Positions 1 through 8,198 of a DNA stretch of 64,000 nt are shown one piece after another. The translations under genes were made by a program, and so were the position numbers. This stretch comes from CAZKBP01 sp964551015 (GTDB taxonomy: Bacteria > Bacteroidota > Bacteroidia > Cytophagales > Microscillaceae), in NCBI GenBank assembly GCA_964551015.1, contig CAZKBP010000004.1:62001-126000 (forward strand), written 5' to 3'. Below the pieces are notes generated by a model, which was given only the letters and a program-made list of their open reading frames with translations, did no database searches and had not been told where the DNA came from. The first letter of the stretch is position 1. The number at the start of each line of letters is the position of its first letter.

Positions 1-1
1 T

Positions 2-154
2 GAAGCTTCACCCCAGCCTCCCGAAACCTATGATTATCTTATCTTATGGAAAAAAGAAGACTGGCCTGCCGGGCAAAAGCCTGCTCAATATGAGCAGATT
101 CATATCCTAAATGGGACTTTAATCTACCAAAATCATCACTTGAATCGTGAATAA
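2..154 (+). CDS. C-terminal fragment of an unidentified protein (5' end outside window)
   Basis: An open frame runs from the window edge to a TAA at 152-154 and encodes about 50 residues ending in HHLNRE. It overlaps the GTG start of the next gene by 8 bases, which suggests a translationally coupled pair. The fragment is hydrophilic and has no motif I recognise. The downstream partner is a GT-C-like membrane protein, so this could belong to the same glycan or envelope locus, but that is only inference from position. Confidence 0.5.
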   Translation, partial: EASPQPPETYDYLILWKKEDWPAGQKPAQYEQIHILNGTLIYQNHHLNRE

Positions 155-1298
155 ACGCTTCGCCATTTTCTACTACAGTCTGCCCTGGGTGGTAATAATC
201 TTACAGCAATACGCTTGCTGGTGTCAGATTGGCCTGACCTATGACTCCCACGATTATCTGCAAGCTGCCCGAGATCTCGCCCAGGTAAAAATCCCACACA
301 ATGCCAACGGACAATTGTATATAGAAAGACCTCCCTTGTATCCACTCCTGTTGTCTTGGGGAGGAAGAGATCAAACGGTTTATGCCAGTTATCTGAATGC
401 GCTTAGCTTATTATTAAGCTTGGAAATACTGCTTTTCTTGGCTAGCAAATTGATCACCAGCCAAACGCCAAAAGTGCTATATGCTTTGAGCTTGGTCATG
501 AGCACTCCTTTACTGATGGTTTCCGTTTTTGTGTGGTCGGAGGCATTTTTCCTGCTGTTGATGGCAGGGCATTTTTGGGCTTTCTATTACTTTTTGGAGA
601 AACACAAGTGGAAATATCTTGGCCTGATGATCATTATGGCCTTTCTTTTTTGCTTACAGAGAAACCCGGGGATTTTTTTTGTATTGGGAATGGCTTTGAG
701 TCTGCGGTGGGTGGTGAGCGCTTCTTGGATACAAACGCTCACGTACGCAATCTGCTCAGGAAGTGGCTGGCTGGTTTGGAGTGTGTATGCTTACTCCCAA
801 AAAGGCTTTGATTACAACCCGGCTTGGACTTCTGTGGGCCAAGACTTAGCAGGGAATTTCTACAAGCACACCGAGGCCGTGAGCGCGTGGTTTCTGCCTT
901 TGGCGGTTCCTTGGGGATTACGACTTTCCTTATTTTTGCTTATCTTAATTTTAATGGGATTTATTTTTTGGAAAAAACAAGCAGATATCCTGATGTGGAA
1001 GCGAAAATTTATCTCGAGCCTTGCTCTTATTATTTTTTTATATTGGGGAATTCTAATTTTCATGGAAGCGGCTTACTACTCGGACATTAGCCGCTTCGAG
1101 GCCGTGATTTATCCTTTTTTCTTTTTATTGCTGGTAAAAACATTAGATACCATGTGGATAAAAATAACAAAGCCGAGCCATAAACGATTATTAATTATAC
1201 TTCTGAGTGTTTATTTACTGTATCCAGTAGTGCGTACCCTCAAAAATGCGCAACAATGGCATCAGCGTAATTGTCTCGATGCAGAAAAGGACAGTTGA
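147..1298 (+). CDS. GT-C-like polytopic membrane protein (putative glycosyltransferase)
   Basis: A 383-residue protein with roughly nine to ten hydrophobic segments. The first lumenal or periplasmic loop carries an acidic motif (DSHDYL, about residues 34-39) followed by ERPPLYPLLLS. This resembles the DD/DE-loop plus RPPLYP arrangement of GT-C polyprenyl-phosphate-sugar transferases (ArnT/PMT-like). In that family the enzyme moves sugars from a lipid carrier onto an envelope acceptor. The start is GTG at 147, overlapping the preceding reading frame; no better ATG lies nearby. The fold assignment is reasonable; the substrate is unknown. A non-catalytic polytopic protein remains possible. Confidence 0.6.
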   Translation: MNKRFAIFYYSLPWVVIILQQYACWCQIGLTYDSHDYLQAARDLAQVKIPHNANGQLYIERPPLYPLLLSWGGRDQTVYASYLNALSLLLSLEILLFLASKLITSQTPKVLYALSLVMSTPLLMVSVFVWSEAFFLLLMAGHFWAFYYFLEKHKWKYLGLMIIMAFLFCLQRNPGIFFVLGMALSLRWVVSASWIQTLTYAICSGSGWLVWSVYAYSQKGFDYNPAWTSVGQDLAGNFYKHTEAVSAWFLPLAVPWGLRLSLFLLILILMGFIFWKKQADILMWKRKFISSLALIIFLYWGILIFMEAAYYSDISRFEAVIYPFFFLLLVKTLDTMWIKITKPSHKRLLIILLSVYLLYPVVRTLKNAQQWHQRNCLDAEKDS

Positions 1299-1329
1299 AT
1301 GGTTTAAATCAAAATTAGCATAAAGCTAA

Positions 1330-2163
1330 ATGCAAAAAGAATATCAGTTCATCGAGTGTGAAGGGGTCACCGTGGCTGCTTCTTTAGAAGCCCGTGATCA
1401 AGGAGAACACCCCGCCTATTATCCTGGTAATATTCTTTTTTATATTAAACAGGGGCAAATGCATATTAGATCCGACCAAAAACTGTTCAGCTTTGATACA
1501 AACAACTTTTTTTTTGTAAAAAAATACACCAAAGGCTCCTACTTCAAAACTTGGAACGAACAAGAAGGATTTGCTCAAGTGTATGGCTTTTTGTTAGAAG
1601 ATCACCTGATCAGAACCGCCCTGACGGATTTAGGTTACGCACCGCTGGCCGTGCCAAAACGCCAACTCTCCCTGAATGTACTGAAGCTAAAAGAAAACAG
1701 AATTCTCCAGGGTTTTTTTGACAGTATCATCGGTTATCTGGAAGCAGCGGAGGGCTTGGACCGGCAATTGATTAGCCTGAAAACCAAAGAGGCACTTTTG
1801 GGCATTCTCAAGTATCATCCTGAATACGCTTCTTACTTTTTTCAATTCTCTCAGCCCGAAGTCGCCGACTTGGTCGAGTTTATGCATCACAATTATACTT
1901 ACAATATTCCTCTGGAGAGGCTGGCGCAAATGTCAGGTAGGAGCCTCTCCAAATTTAATCGAGATTTCCGGGCGGCTTTCCAAGATACACCTCACCAATG
2001 GATCGTGAAAAAACGTCTGGAAGCTGCCAAGGAGTTATTATTAAATACTGACAAAAAGGTTTCAGATATTTACCTAGATTTGGGCTTTGAGGACTTGGGG
2101 CACTTCAGTCGCACCTTCAAGAAATATTTTGGAAAAACCCCTACCGCATTGCGGAAAAATTAA
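1330..2163 (+). CDS. AraC family transcriptional regulator
   Basis: 277 residues with an N-terminal cupin-like sensing region (about 1-150) and a C-terminal AraC double helix-turn-helix (about 175-277). The second helix-turn-helix is very typical, with VSDIYLDLGFEDLGHFSRTF followed by KKYFGKTP. It begins 31 bases after the GT-C gene and points towards the molybdenum oxidoreductase operon, whose candidate promoter lies about 65 bases beyond its stop. It may regulate that operon, but this is inferred from adjacency only. The ligand is unknown. Confidence 0.88.
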   Translation: MQKEYQFIECEGVTVAASLEARDQGEHPAYYPGNILFYIKQGQMHIRSDQKLFSFDTNNFFFVKKYTKGSYFKTWNEQEGFAQVYGFLLEDHLIRTALTDLGYAPLAVPKRQLSLNVLKLKENRILQGFFDSIIGYLEAAEGLDRQLISLKTKEALLGILKYHPEYASYFFQFSQPEVADLVEFMHHNYTYNIPLERLAQMSGRSLSKFNRDFRAAFQDTPHQWIVKKRLEAAKELLLNTDKKVSDIYLDLGFEDLGHFSRTFKKYFGKTPTALRKN

Positions 2164-2225
2164 ATTTGGCATTTTTAAGCAAAAACTTTGAAATAAATAG
2201 ACAACTTTCCTCGCAAGTGATTACT

Positions 2226-2233
2226 TAATTTTG
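2226..2233 (+). promoter_or_regulatory. Bacteroidetes -7 promoter element for the cytochrome/2Fe-2S/Mo-subunit operon
   Basis: TAATTTTG matches the TAnnTTTG consensus of the primary sigma factor of Bacteroidota. It lies 41 bases before the ATG at 2275, giving a leader of about 35 bases. No clear TTG -33 element stands at the usual distance, so the site may be weak or activator-dependent, perhaps on the AraC protein upstream. Confidence 0.45.
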
Positions 2234-2274
2234 TTGAACTCTTATTTTTTCTCAGGTTCTTAAAGTTGATTCCT

Positions 2275-2868
2275 ATGAACAAGCCTTACCCTTGGGCTAT
2301 TTTTTCTCTCTTCGTGCTGGGAAGCATTTTTTTTGCTTTCAGCCAAGATGATGATACAAGCCCTAAGCCTAAACTAGCCAAAGCCGCCACGTCTAGCCAA
2401 GCCTTTGACAAGATGATGGATGTCTTGACCCATCCTCGCTGTGTGAACTGTCATCCTTCGGACGATGTTCCCAAACAAGGAACCGATCAACACGCCCACC
2501 GCTTTGGTATTACACGCTCCAATGGCAAGGGAGCCACCAACTGTCAAACTTGCCACCAAAGCACTAACAACGAGTACTCCGGCGTACCGGGTGCCCCAGA
2601 ATGGGCCTTGGCACCGCACAGTATGCGCTGGGAAGGGCTCTCTCGTATCGAGATTGCCCAATCCATGATGGATCCCGAGCGCAATGGCAACCGCAGCCCC
2701 GAAGATATCATGCATCACCTAACCGAGCACGAATTAGTGCTCTGGGCTTGGGAACCCGGCGTGGATGCCGAGGGCAATCCTCGTGAAAAACCTCCCGTAC
2801 CCAAGGAAGAATATATTGCCGCCGTGAAAAAATGGATCGCCGGCGGAGCGATCATTCCCGAAGAATAA
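2275..2868 (+). CDS. Dihaem c-type cytochrome-like subunit of a molybdenum oxidoreductase
   Basis: A 197-residue exported protein. The N-terminal hydrophobic signal spans about residues 7-23 and is followed by two c-haem motifs, CVNCH (56-60) and CQTCH (90-94). These covalently bound haems probably take electrons from the adjacent 2Fe-2S subunit and pass them to the respiratory chain. I chose the ATG at 2275 rather than an upstream TTG because it opens a clean signal peptide. The gene is 17 bases from the 2Fe-2S subunit gene, consistent with one transcript. Haem ligation of a cytochrome to IorA/IorB-like subunits is a common arrangement in this enzyme family. Confidence 0.85.
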   Translation: MNKPYPWAIFSLFVLGSIFFAFSQDDDTSPKPKLAKAATSSQAFDKMMDVLTHPRCVNCHPSDDVPKQGTDQHAHRFGITRSNGKGATNCQTCHQSTNNEYSGVPGAPEWALAPHSMRWEGLSRIEIAQSMMDPERNGNRSPEDIMHHLTEHELVLWAWEPGVDAEGNPREKPPVPKEEYIAAVKKWIAGGAIIPEE

Positions 2869-2885
2869 TCTAGAAAATTAATCCT

Positions 2886-3365
2886 ATGAAAATATCATTC
2901 ACTATCAATGGGGCAGCGCGAACAGTCCATACAGACGAAGCCACCCCACTCCTTTGGGTCATCCGAGATCTACTTGATCTGAAAGGAACCAAATTTGGCT
3001 GTGGCAAAGCCGCCTGTGGAGCCTGTACCGTTCACGTGGATGGCGAAGCAGTTCGCTCCTGCTCCTTTGCTGTCAAATACGCCGAAGGCAAAGAAATTAC
3101 CACCATCGAGGGACTAGGTACCGAGGCAAACCCCCATCCCGTGCAAGCGGCTTGGATCGAGGAAGTCGTGCCCCAATGTGGCTACTGCCAACCCGGGTTT
3201 ATGATGGCCACGGCGGCACTCATCGAGAAAATACCCAATCCCACGGATGAAGATATTGATAAGAATATTCTTAATATCTGCCGTTGTGCTACTTATTACC
3301 GCATGAGGAAAGCAATCCATCGTGCAGCTGAAATCAAAAACGCCCAATCCTCTCCTAAATCCTAA
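2886..3365 (+). CDS. 2Fe-2S subunit of xanthine dehydrogenase-family oxidoreductase (IorA-like)
   Basis: 159 residues. The plant-type ferredoxin cluster ligands are C39, C44, C47 and C59. The second, all-helical 2Fe-2S domain has C98-x2-C101 and C132-x-C134. This is the standard layout of the small subunit of isoquinoline 1-oxidoreductase, aldehyde dehydrogenase and CO-dehydrogenase-like enzymes. It relays electrons from the molybdenum centre to the cytochrome encoded just upstream. There is no signal peptide of its own, so it is probably exported folded in complex with the Tat-tagged large subunit. The stop is 4 bases from the start of the large subunit gene. Confidence 0.93.
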   Translation: MKISFTINGAARTVHTDEATPLLWVIRDLLDLKGTKFGCGKAACGACTVHVDGEAVRSCSFAVKYAEGKEITTIEGLGTEANPHPVQAAWIEEVVPQCGYCQPGFMMATAALIEKIPNPTDEDIDKNILNICRCATYYRMRKAIHRAAEIKNAQSSPKS

Positions 3366-3369
3366 TCTC

Positions 3370-5541
3370 ATGGCTAAAAAATTCTCTCGCAGAAAATTTA
3401 TCGTACGCTCCTTAGTTGGTGGCACTGGAGTCATCGTCGGGGCTACCTTCCTGCTTCGTAACCCCATCCGGCGCTATCTCTATGATACTATCAACTCTAT
3501 GGAAGGCTCTTACGATGGCAACACCGACGATCCGCAAATCTGGTTTCAAGTCACCAAAGATAATCAAGTGACTTTCCATTGCCCTAAGGTAGAGATGGGG
3601 CAAGGTGCGTTTACAGGACTCGCGCAGATTGCTGCCGATGAACTTGAAGTAGATCTGGATCAAATTAAAGTAGTTCATGCCGAAACCGCCACCGGAAATA
3701 TAGACGGAATGAGTACCGGAGGTAGCACCTCTATTTCTGGTCTTTGGCAGCCCTTACGGGAATTGGCCGCTACTACGCGTGAAATGTTCAAGATAGAAGC
3801 CGGAAAGAAGCTGGGCTTAGACCCCAAGAACCTGACCGTGAAGAGCGGTGTCATCTCGGGTGGTGGTAAATCAATTACCTACGGAGAAACCGTTCAAGGG
3901 GTAGAAAGTTGGGACATTCCCGATACCCCTCCTCTGAAAAAGCTGAAAGACTATAAATTTATCGGAAAGCCCATCGCGCGGGTTGACCTCAAAGCCAAAG
4001 TCATGGGCGAACCCATCTTCGGTATGGATGCCCAAATGCCCGATATGCTCTACGGAGCCATCGTCAGACCGACACAGATTGGAGCTAAGTTCATAAGTGC
4101 CGACACGAGCAAAGCCGAAAAAATGCCCGGCGTAGTCAAAATTGTCAAGGAAAAAGACTTTGTGGGCGTGGTGGCCAAATCTCAGTTTGAAGCGGAACAA
4201 GCCAAAAAAGCGATCCAAGTAAAATGGGAGGTGGAGAAAAATTGGCAAACCGAAGATATAGAAGAAATGATCAAAGTGGGAAAGGGAACTCCCATGGTCA
4301 TCCAAACTCAAGGAAGTACTAAAAGTATCTTGGAAAATGCCGCCGAAGCCGGCGATGAAAGCTTTTTAAGTGCTGAATTCACCAGCCCCATCGGTGCGCA
4401 CGCGCAATTAGAACCCAACGGGGCTGTTGCCTTTGTAGAAAAGGACAAAGCCACCGTGATGATGTCCACGCAGGTGATCAAAATTACCAGAGCCGAAGTG
4501 GCCGAACGCCTGGGGATGGACGAGGAACAGGTCAATATCATTCCTACCTACTTGGGCGGAGGCTTTGGAAGGAGACTCCACACGCCCAATGCCATCCAAG
4601 CGGCCGTTTTGTCCAAGGCCGTGGGCAAACCGGTGAAATGCTTCTTTGACCGCAAAGAAGAATTTCAAAAAGATACTTTCCGCCCTCCCACGCATCACGT
4701 GATGAAGGCCAAACTCAGCAAAGAAGGACAGATTGAGGCTCTGGAACACAATCTATCGAGCGGGGACGTGATGTTTGGCTCCGCCTTGCTCCCCAGCATT
4801 GCGGGGCCAATCCTTGGCTCAGACGTAGGTGCTTGGCGCGGTGGCATGATTCAATATGAAGGCATACCCAACCACCGAGCCGTTTCTTGGCGCGTCAAAT
4901 TGCCTTTTGCCACGAGTTGGTGGCGAAGCTTGGGCTTGCTCGCCAATACTTTTGCCATTGAGAGCTTTATGGACGAACTAGCCCTCAAAGCTGGTAAAAG
5001 CCCCGTGCAATTTCGCCTAGATCATATCCAAAAAGACAAAGCCGGAGATCGCCTGAAAAAAGTTATCGAGACGGCTGCCGAAAAATCAGGCTACACCGAT
5101 GAGGTCAAAAATGGCCGCGCTATGGGCTTTGCCGCCTCCACCGATGCCAGTACGCCCGTGGCACAAGTGGTGGAAGTCTCCATAGAAGATGATGAAATCA
5201 AAGTACATAAAGTAACTTGCGTGATTGACCCGGGTGTCGCCGTGAATCCTGACCAGATCAGAGCGCAGTGCGAAGGTTGTGTGGCCATGGGAATTAGCGC
5301 ATCGATGTTCGAGCAAATGTTTGTAAAAGATGCTGAGCTTCGCCCCATCATCTACGGCCCTTACCGAATGGCCTTGATAAAACACACTCCTAAGGAAATT
5401 GATGTGGTAATTTTAGAAAATGAGGATAGACCCGGAGCCGTGGGCGAGCCTCCTTTGGGGCCAATTGGAGCCGCCATTGCCAATGCTGTTTTCCGCCTGA
5501 CGGGCAAAAGATTACGTGCCTTGCCCTTACAGCTTAGCTAA
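3370..5541 (+). CDS. Molybdopterin-binding subunit of xanthine dehydrogenase-family oxidoreductase (IorB-like)
   Basis: 723 residues from the ATG at 3370. The N-terminus is a twin-arginine signal (SRRKFIVRS followed by a hydrophobic stretch), so the holoenzyme acts in the periplasm. Cofactor-contact motifs follow: EMGQGAFTGLAQIAADEL, then TGGSTSISG. A C-terminal VGEPPLGP holds the glutamate that acts as catalytic base in this family. The order (cytochrome, 2Fe-2S, Mo subunit) fits an IorB-type periplasmic hydroxylase of aldehydes or N-heterocycles. The substrate cannot be told from sequence. An upstream in-frame GTG-type start would only extend into the previous gene and lose the Tat signal position. 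Confidence 0.92.
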   Translation: MAKKFSRRKFIVRSLVGGTGVIVGATFLLRNPIRRYLYDTINSMEGSYDGNTDDPQIWFQVTKDNQVTFHCPKVEMGQGAFTGLAQIAADELEVDLDQIKVVHAETATGNIDGMSTGGSTSISGLWQPLRELAATTREMFKIEAGKKLGLDPKNLTVKSGVISGGGKSITYGETVQGVESWDIPDTPPLKKLKDYKFIGKPIARVDLKAKVMGEPIFGMDAQMPDMLYGAIVRPTQIGAKFISADTSKAEKMPGVVKIVKEKDFVGVVAKSQFEAEQAKKAIQVKWEVEKNWQTEDIEEMIKVGKGTPMVIQTQGSTKSILENAAEAGDESFLSAEFTSPIGAHAQLEPNGAVAFVEKDKATVMMSTQVIKITRAEVAERLGMDEEQVNIIPTYLGGGFGRRLHTPNAIQAAVLSKAVGKPVKCFFDRKEEFQKDTFRPPTHHVMKAKLSKEGQIEALEHNLSSGDVMFGSALLPSIAGPILGSDVGAWRGGMIQYEGIPNHRAVSWRVKLPFATSWWRSLGLLANTFAIESFMDELALKAGKSPVQFRLDHIQKDKAGDRLKKVIETAAEKSGYTDEVKNGRAMGFAASTDASTPVAQVVEVSIEDDEIKVHKVTCVIDPGVAVNPDQIRAQCEGCVAMGISASMFEQMFVKDAELRPIIYGPYRMALIKHTPKEIDVVILENEDRPGAVGEPPLGPIGAAIANAVFRLTGKRLRALPLQLS

Positions 5542-5605
5542 ATTTAGCCCCATTGGCATCAGACCACTTGGGAGTACAAACAGGCAATTACTTGCCTTGC
5601 GATCG

Positions 5606-5783
5606 ATATTTTTAGGTTCTCAATCCAAATAATTGGGTGGGGAACCTTAATTTTTAGGTTCTAGACTAATATTTTTAGGTTCCGAACCTAAACGATAGGG
5701 TTTTAGACGGATATTTTTGGGTTCCGAACCCAAACGATAGGGTTCTAGACGGATATTTTTGGGTTCCGAACCTAAACGATAGG
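5606..5783. repeat. Tandem 42-bp palindromic repeat array
   Basis: Three well-matched 42-bp units start at 5669, 5711 and 5753 (the last is partial). A degenerate unit starts at 5606 and a 20-base remnant at 5649. Each good unit holds an odd palindrome with 9-base arms around a single C, of the form TTTAGGTTC-C-GAACCTAAA. In the second unit both arms change together (AGG to GGG and CCT to CCC), which preserves pairing. The array fills most of the 353-base gap between the Mo-subunit gene and moeA and contains stop codons in the frames I read, so it is non-coding. Confidence 0.9.
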
Positions 5784-5851
5784 ACTTCTGGCTTTACGGT
5801 AAAAGAAATCAAAAACTAAGTACCAATCACGAGCAACTATTTTAAAATTTG

Positions 5852-5859
5852 TAAATTTG
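5852..5859 (+). promoter_or_regulatory. -7 promoter element upstream of moeA
   Basis: TAAATTTG matches TAnnTTTG and lies 34 bases before the moeA ATG. No clear TTG -33 element is visible at 17-23 bases upstream. The palindromic repeat array ends about 70 bases further upstream. Confidence 0.5.
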
Positions 5860-5893
5860 GGGTCAACCTAAAAACCTAATTTCTGAAAAAAAT

Positions 5894-7114
5894 ATGCCCG
5901 ATACATTGGTTCCCGTCGCGGTTGCCGAAGAGGTGATCTTTAATAACTTGATTGAGCTTCCTGTTCAAGAAAAATATACCGAGGAGGCCGAGGGTTACAT
6001 TCTCCAAGAGCCGATTATGGCCGATCGTGATTTCCCCCCTTTTCCACGTGTAATGATGGATGGCATTGCCATTCGCTATGAAAATTGGGAGCAGGGTCAA
6101 CGCAATTTTCCCGTACAAACTACCCAAATGGCGGGGAGCCCTCCCGTGAAACTAGACGAGACTGTAAATTGTGTGGAAATCATGACCGGAGCCGTTTGCC
6201 CCGAGGGCTTAGACACCGTGATTCGAGTAGAAGACATCCTCTGGAAAGAGCAACGTGATCAGCGCTCTGCACAAATACAAAACGTAGAAATCAAAAAAGG
6301 ACAAAACATTCATCCTCAGGGCCTTGACCGTAAAGCTGGCGATATTTTGGTAGAGATCGGTAAGCAAATTGGCTCTCCTGAAATAGCCGTGGCGGCGAGT
6401 GTCGGAAAAACCTCCCTTAAAGTTAGCCAAATGCCTCACGTAAGTATCATCTCGACGGGAGATGAGCTGGTGGAAATTTACGAAACGCCACTTCCACACC
6501 AAATCCGCCGCTCTAATGTATACGCACTGCAAGCACCCCTGAAGGAACGCCACTGTGATACGGCTCTCTATCACCTCAAAGATGATCTAGAAGGCATCAC
6601 CCAAGGCATTGCCAATTTGATGAAGAACACGGACATCCTAATTCTGAGTGGCGGAGTCTCGAAGGGCAAAGCCGATTATGTGCCACAAGCTTTGGAAGCA
6701 CTGGGTGTAGAGAAAATATTTCATAGAGTGAAGCAAAGACCTGGCAAGCCTTTTTGGTTTGGGCGTAAAGGAAATAAAGTCGTTTTCGCCTTGCCGGGGA
6801 ATCCGGTTTCTACGGTGGCTTGTTTTCATCGCTATGTTTTACCCTACATCGACCGCATTATCGGAAAGACAGAACGCCCTCGTGCTTATGCACAGTTGAT
6901 GGAAGCTCATACTTTTCCACCCGATTTGACGCTTTTTCTGCCCGTCCAAACACACATCAATGCAAATGGGGTGATTTTAGCCAAACCCTTGGCCGGACAT
7001 GGCTCGGGTGATTTTGCTAATCTGGTAGATTGTGATGCTTTCTTAGAACTGCCCGCAGAAAGGGCTGATTTTCAAGTGGGAGAGGCTTATCCTCTCTGGA
7101 AATTTAGAGTTTGA
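5894..7114 (+). CDS. moeA: Molybdopterin molybdenumtransferase MoeA
   Basis: 406 residues. MoeA inserts molybdate into adenylated molybdopterin to make the active cofactor. Diagnostic motifs include FPPFPRVMMDGIA (about 48-60), STGDELVE in the MPT-binding domain, LSGGVSKGKADYV and LPGNPVSTVACF. Length and domain order match the family. It lies downstream of a molybdenum enzyme operon and upstream of mobA, which supports joint supply of cofactor. It appears to have its own promoter at 5852. Confidence 0.95.
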   Translation: MPDTLVPVAVAEEVIFNNLIELPVQEKYTEEAEGYILQEPIMADRDFPPFPRVMMDGIAIRYENWEQGQRNFPVQTTQMAGSPPVKLDETVNCVEIMTGAVCPEGLDTVIRVEDILWKEQRDQRSAQIQNVEIKKGQNIHPQGLDRKAGDILVEIGKQIGSPEIAVAASVGKTSLKVSQMPHVSIISTGDELVEIYETPLPHQIRRSNVYALQAPLKERHCDTALYHLKDDLEGITQGIANLMKNTDILILSGGVSKGKADYVPQALEALGVEKIFHRVKQRPGKPFWFGRKGNKVVFALPGNPVSTVACFHRYVLPYIDRIIGKTERPRAYAQLMEAHTFPPDLTLFLPVQTHINANGVILAKPLAGHGSGDFANLVDCDAFLELPAERADFQVGEAYPLWKFRV

Positions 7115-7148
7115 AATCAATCACTTGGGCTTTCAAACTGCTCCTAAC

Positions 7149-7180
7149 TTTGCGAAGCCAGTGAAACAATTCTATATTTG
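7149..7180 (+). promoter_or_regulatory. Complete Bacteroidetes promoter (TTTG-N20-TATATTTG)
   Basis: TTTG at 7149-7152 and TATATTTG at 7173-7180 are separated by 20 bases, a full consensus match. Transcription would start near 7187, which decides the start of the following gene in favour of the ATG at 7209 over an upstream in-frame ATG at 7125. Confidence 0.75.
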
Positions 7181-7208
7181 CCCAGTTAGAAATGAAAACC
7201 CAAAGGAA

Positions 7209-7682
7209 ATGAGCGATACAAAAAAAAATAAACCCGAAGAACCAGAAATCATTAATCCCATTGATGAAGATAAGGTTTCTGAAAATCCTGGCACACTTCC
7301 CTACGCTCATACCGTAGGAGGCTTCGTGATTAAGCCTACAAAATCAGGCATGATCAAGGGCAAGGCCATGTCGGCGATGGAGCAACAAACTACCCGCCAA
7401 CTCAAGCAACTTTATGATCAAATGAAGACCTTGGCGAATCAAGCCGAAGCACTCCAAAAACGAGCCGAAGTATCCCGCCAAATCTACGAGGCAGAAATGA
7501 ATTTTGAACCTGTAGTAGGGCATAACTACTTTTTGTATCGTCGTAAAAACGGCGTCTATGTGCTCTCCATGGTCGCACCGGAAGAATGGGGCAAGACTTC
7601 TCCTTTCGAGTATATTTCTAAGGTGAGCCTTTTGGCGGATCATACTTGGGAGATTTTAGACGAAAGCATTCAAGAGCTCTAA
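7209..7682 (+). CDS. DUF2452 family protein
   Basis: 157 residues, cytosolic, rich in charged residues. A conserved-looking block runs from PYAHTVGGFVIKPTKSGMIK, through a predicted helical segment (about 60-105), to VGHNYFLYRRKNGVYVLSM and a C-terminal W. I recognise this as a DUF2452 protein, a small family of unknown function found mainly in Bacteroidota. The start at 7209 is preceded by AAAGGA and fits the promoter at 7149-7180. It is followed 20 bases later by a DUF2721 gene. Confidence 0.75.
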   Translation: MSDTKKNKPEEPEIINPIDEDKVSENPGTLPYAHTVGGFVIKPTKSGMIKGKAMSAMEQQTTRQLKQLYDQMKTLANQAEALQKRAEVSRQIYEAEMNFEPVVGHNYFLYRRKNGVYVLSMVAPEEWGKTSPFEYISKVSLLADHTWEILDESIQEL

Positions 7683-7702
7683 GGTCATCCTCGAGAGAAA
7701 GT

Positions 7703-8095
7703 ATGGACATTTCCTTGACTACGCCAGCTTTACTTTTTCCGGCGATTTCGCTATTGTTATTGGCCTATACCAATCGCTTTCTAGCGATTGCCTCGCTCAT
7801 CCGTAACCTTCATAGTAAATATCAGCACCAACCCAATCCTGCTCTCATCAGACAGATTGCAAATTTGAAAAAAAGGGTTATCTTGATCCGTAATATGCAG
7901 ATTTTTGGGGTCACGAGCCTATTATTATGTGTGGTTTGCATGTTTGTATTGTTCACGGGAAGAATCATCACGGGTCAATACATCTTCGGAACAAGTCTGA
8001 TTTTACTAATGATCTCCTTAGGACTCTCGGTGTGGGAGGTACAGATTTCTGTCAAAGCCCTGAATCTGCAATTAAGAGACCTAGAGAAGGTCTAG
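7703..8095 (+). CDS. DUF2721 family membrane protein
   Basis: 130 residues with three hydrophobic segments: about 6-28, 65-85 and 90-112. The motif AYTNRFLAIASLIRNLH near the first membrane segment and the LxxRDLEKV tail are typical of DUF2721 proteins, whose function is unknown. I chose ATG 7703 because the longer frame would overlap the previous gene and lacks hydrophobicity. It is probably co-transcribed with the DUF2452 gene. Confidence 0.75.
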   Translation: MDISLTTPALLFPAISLLLLAYTNRFLAIASLIRNLHSKYQHQPNPALIRQIANLKKRVILIRNMQIFGVTSLLLCVVCMFVLFTGRIITGQYIFGTSLILLMISLGLSVWEVQISVKALNLQLRDLEKV

Positions 8096-8100
8096 AGATG

Positions 8101-8177
8101 AATGCTTGCCAAGCATTGTCTGTGATTAGTTGTGTGTTTATTTCTGAAATCCGTGCTAAGTTTCCAAACTTAGCACG
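8101..8177 (+). terminator. Two adjacent hairpins between the DUF2721 gene and mobA
   Basis: Immediately after the stop, AATGCTT-gcc-AAGCATT (8101-8117) forms a 7-bp stem. A second perfect 12-bp stem with a 2-base loop spans 8152-8177. Neither is followed by a strong T tract, so they may be a factor-dependent terminator or a structured leader for mobA, which starts 22 bases later. Confidence 0.4.
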
Positions 8178-8198
8178 AATCATACATCCCAAAATACC

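Noticed and set aside
3322..3369. Upstream start for the Mo-subunit gene
   Set aside because: It lies inside the 2Fe-2S subunit gene and would displace the twin-arginine signal from the N-terminus.
5606..5783. CRISPR array from the 42-bp repeats
   Set aside because: Units are directly tandem with no unique spacers and no cas genes are nearby.
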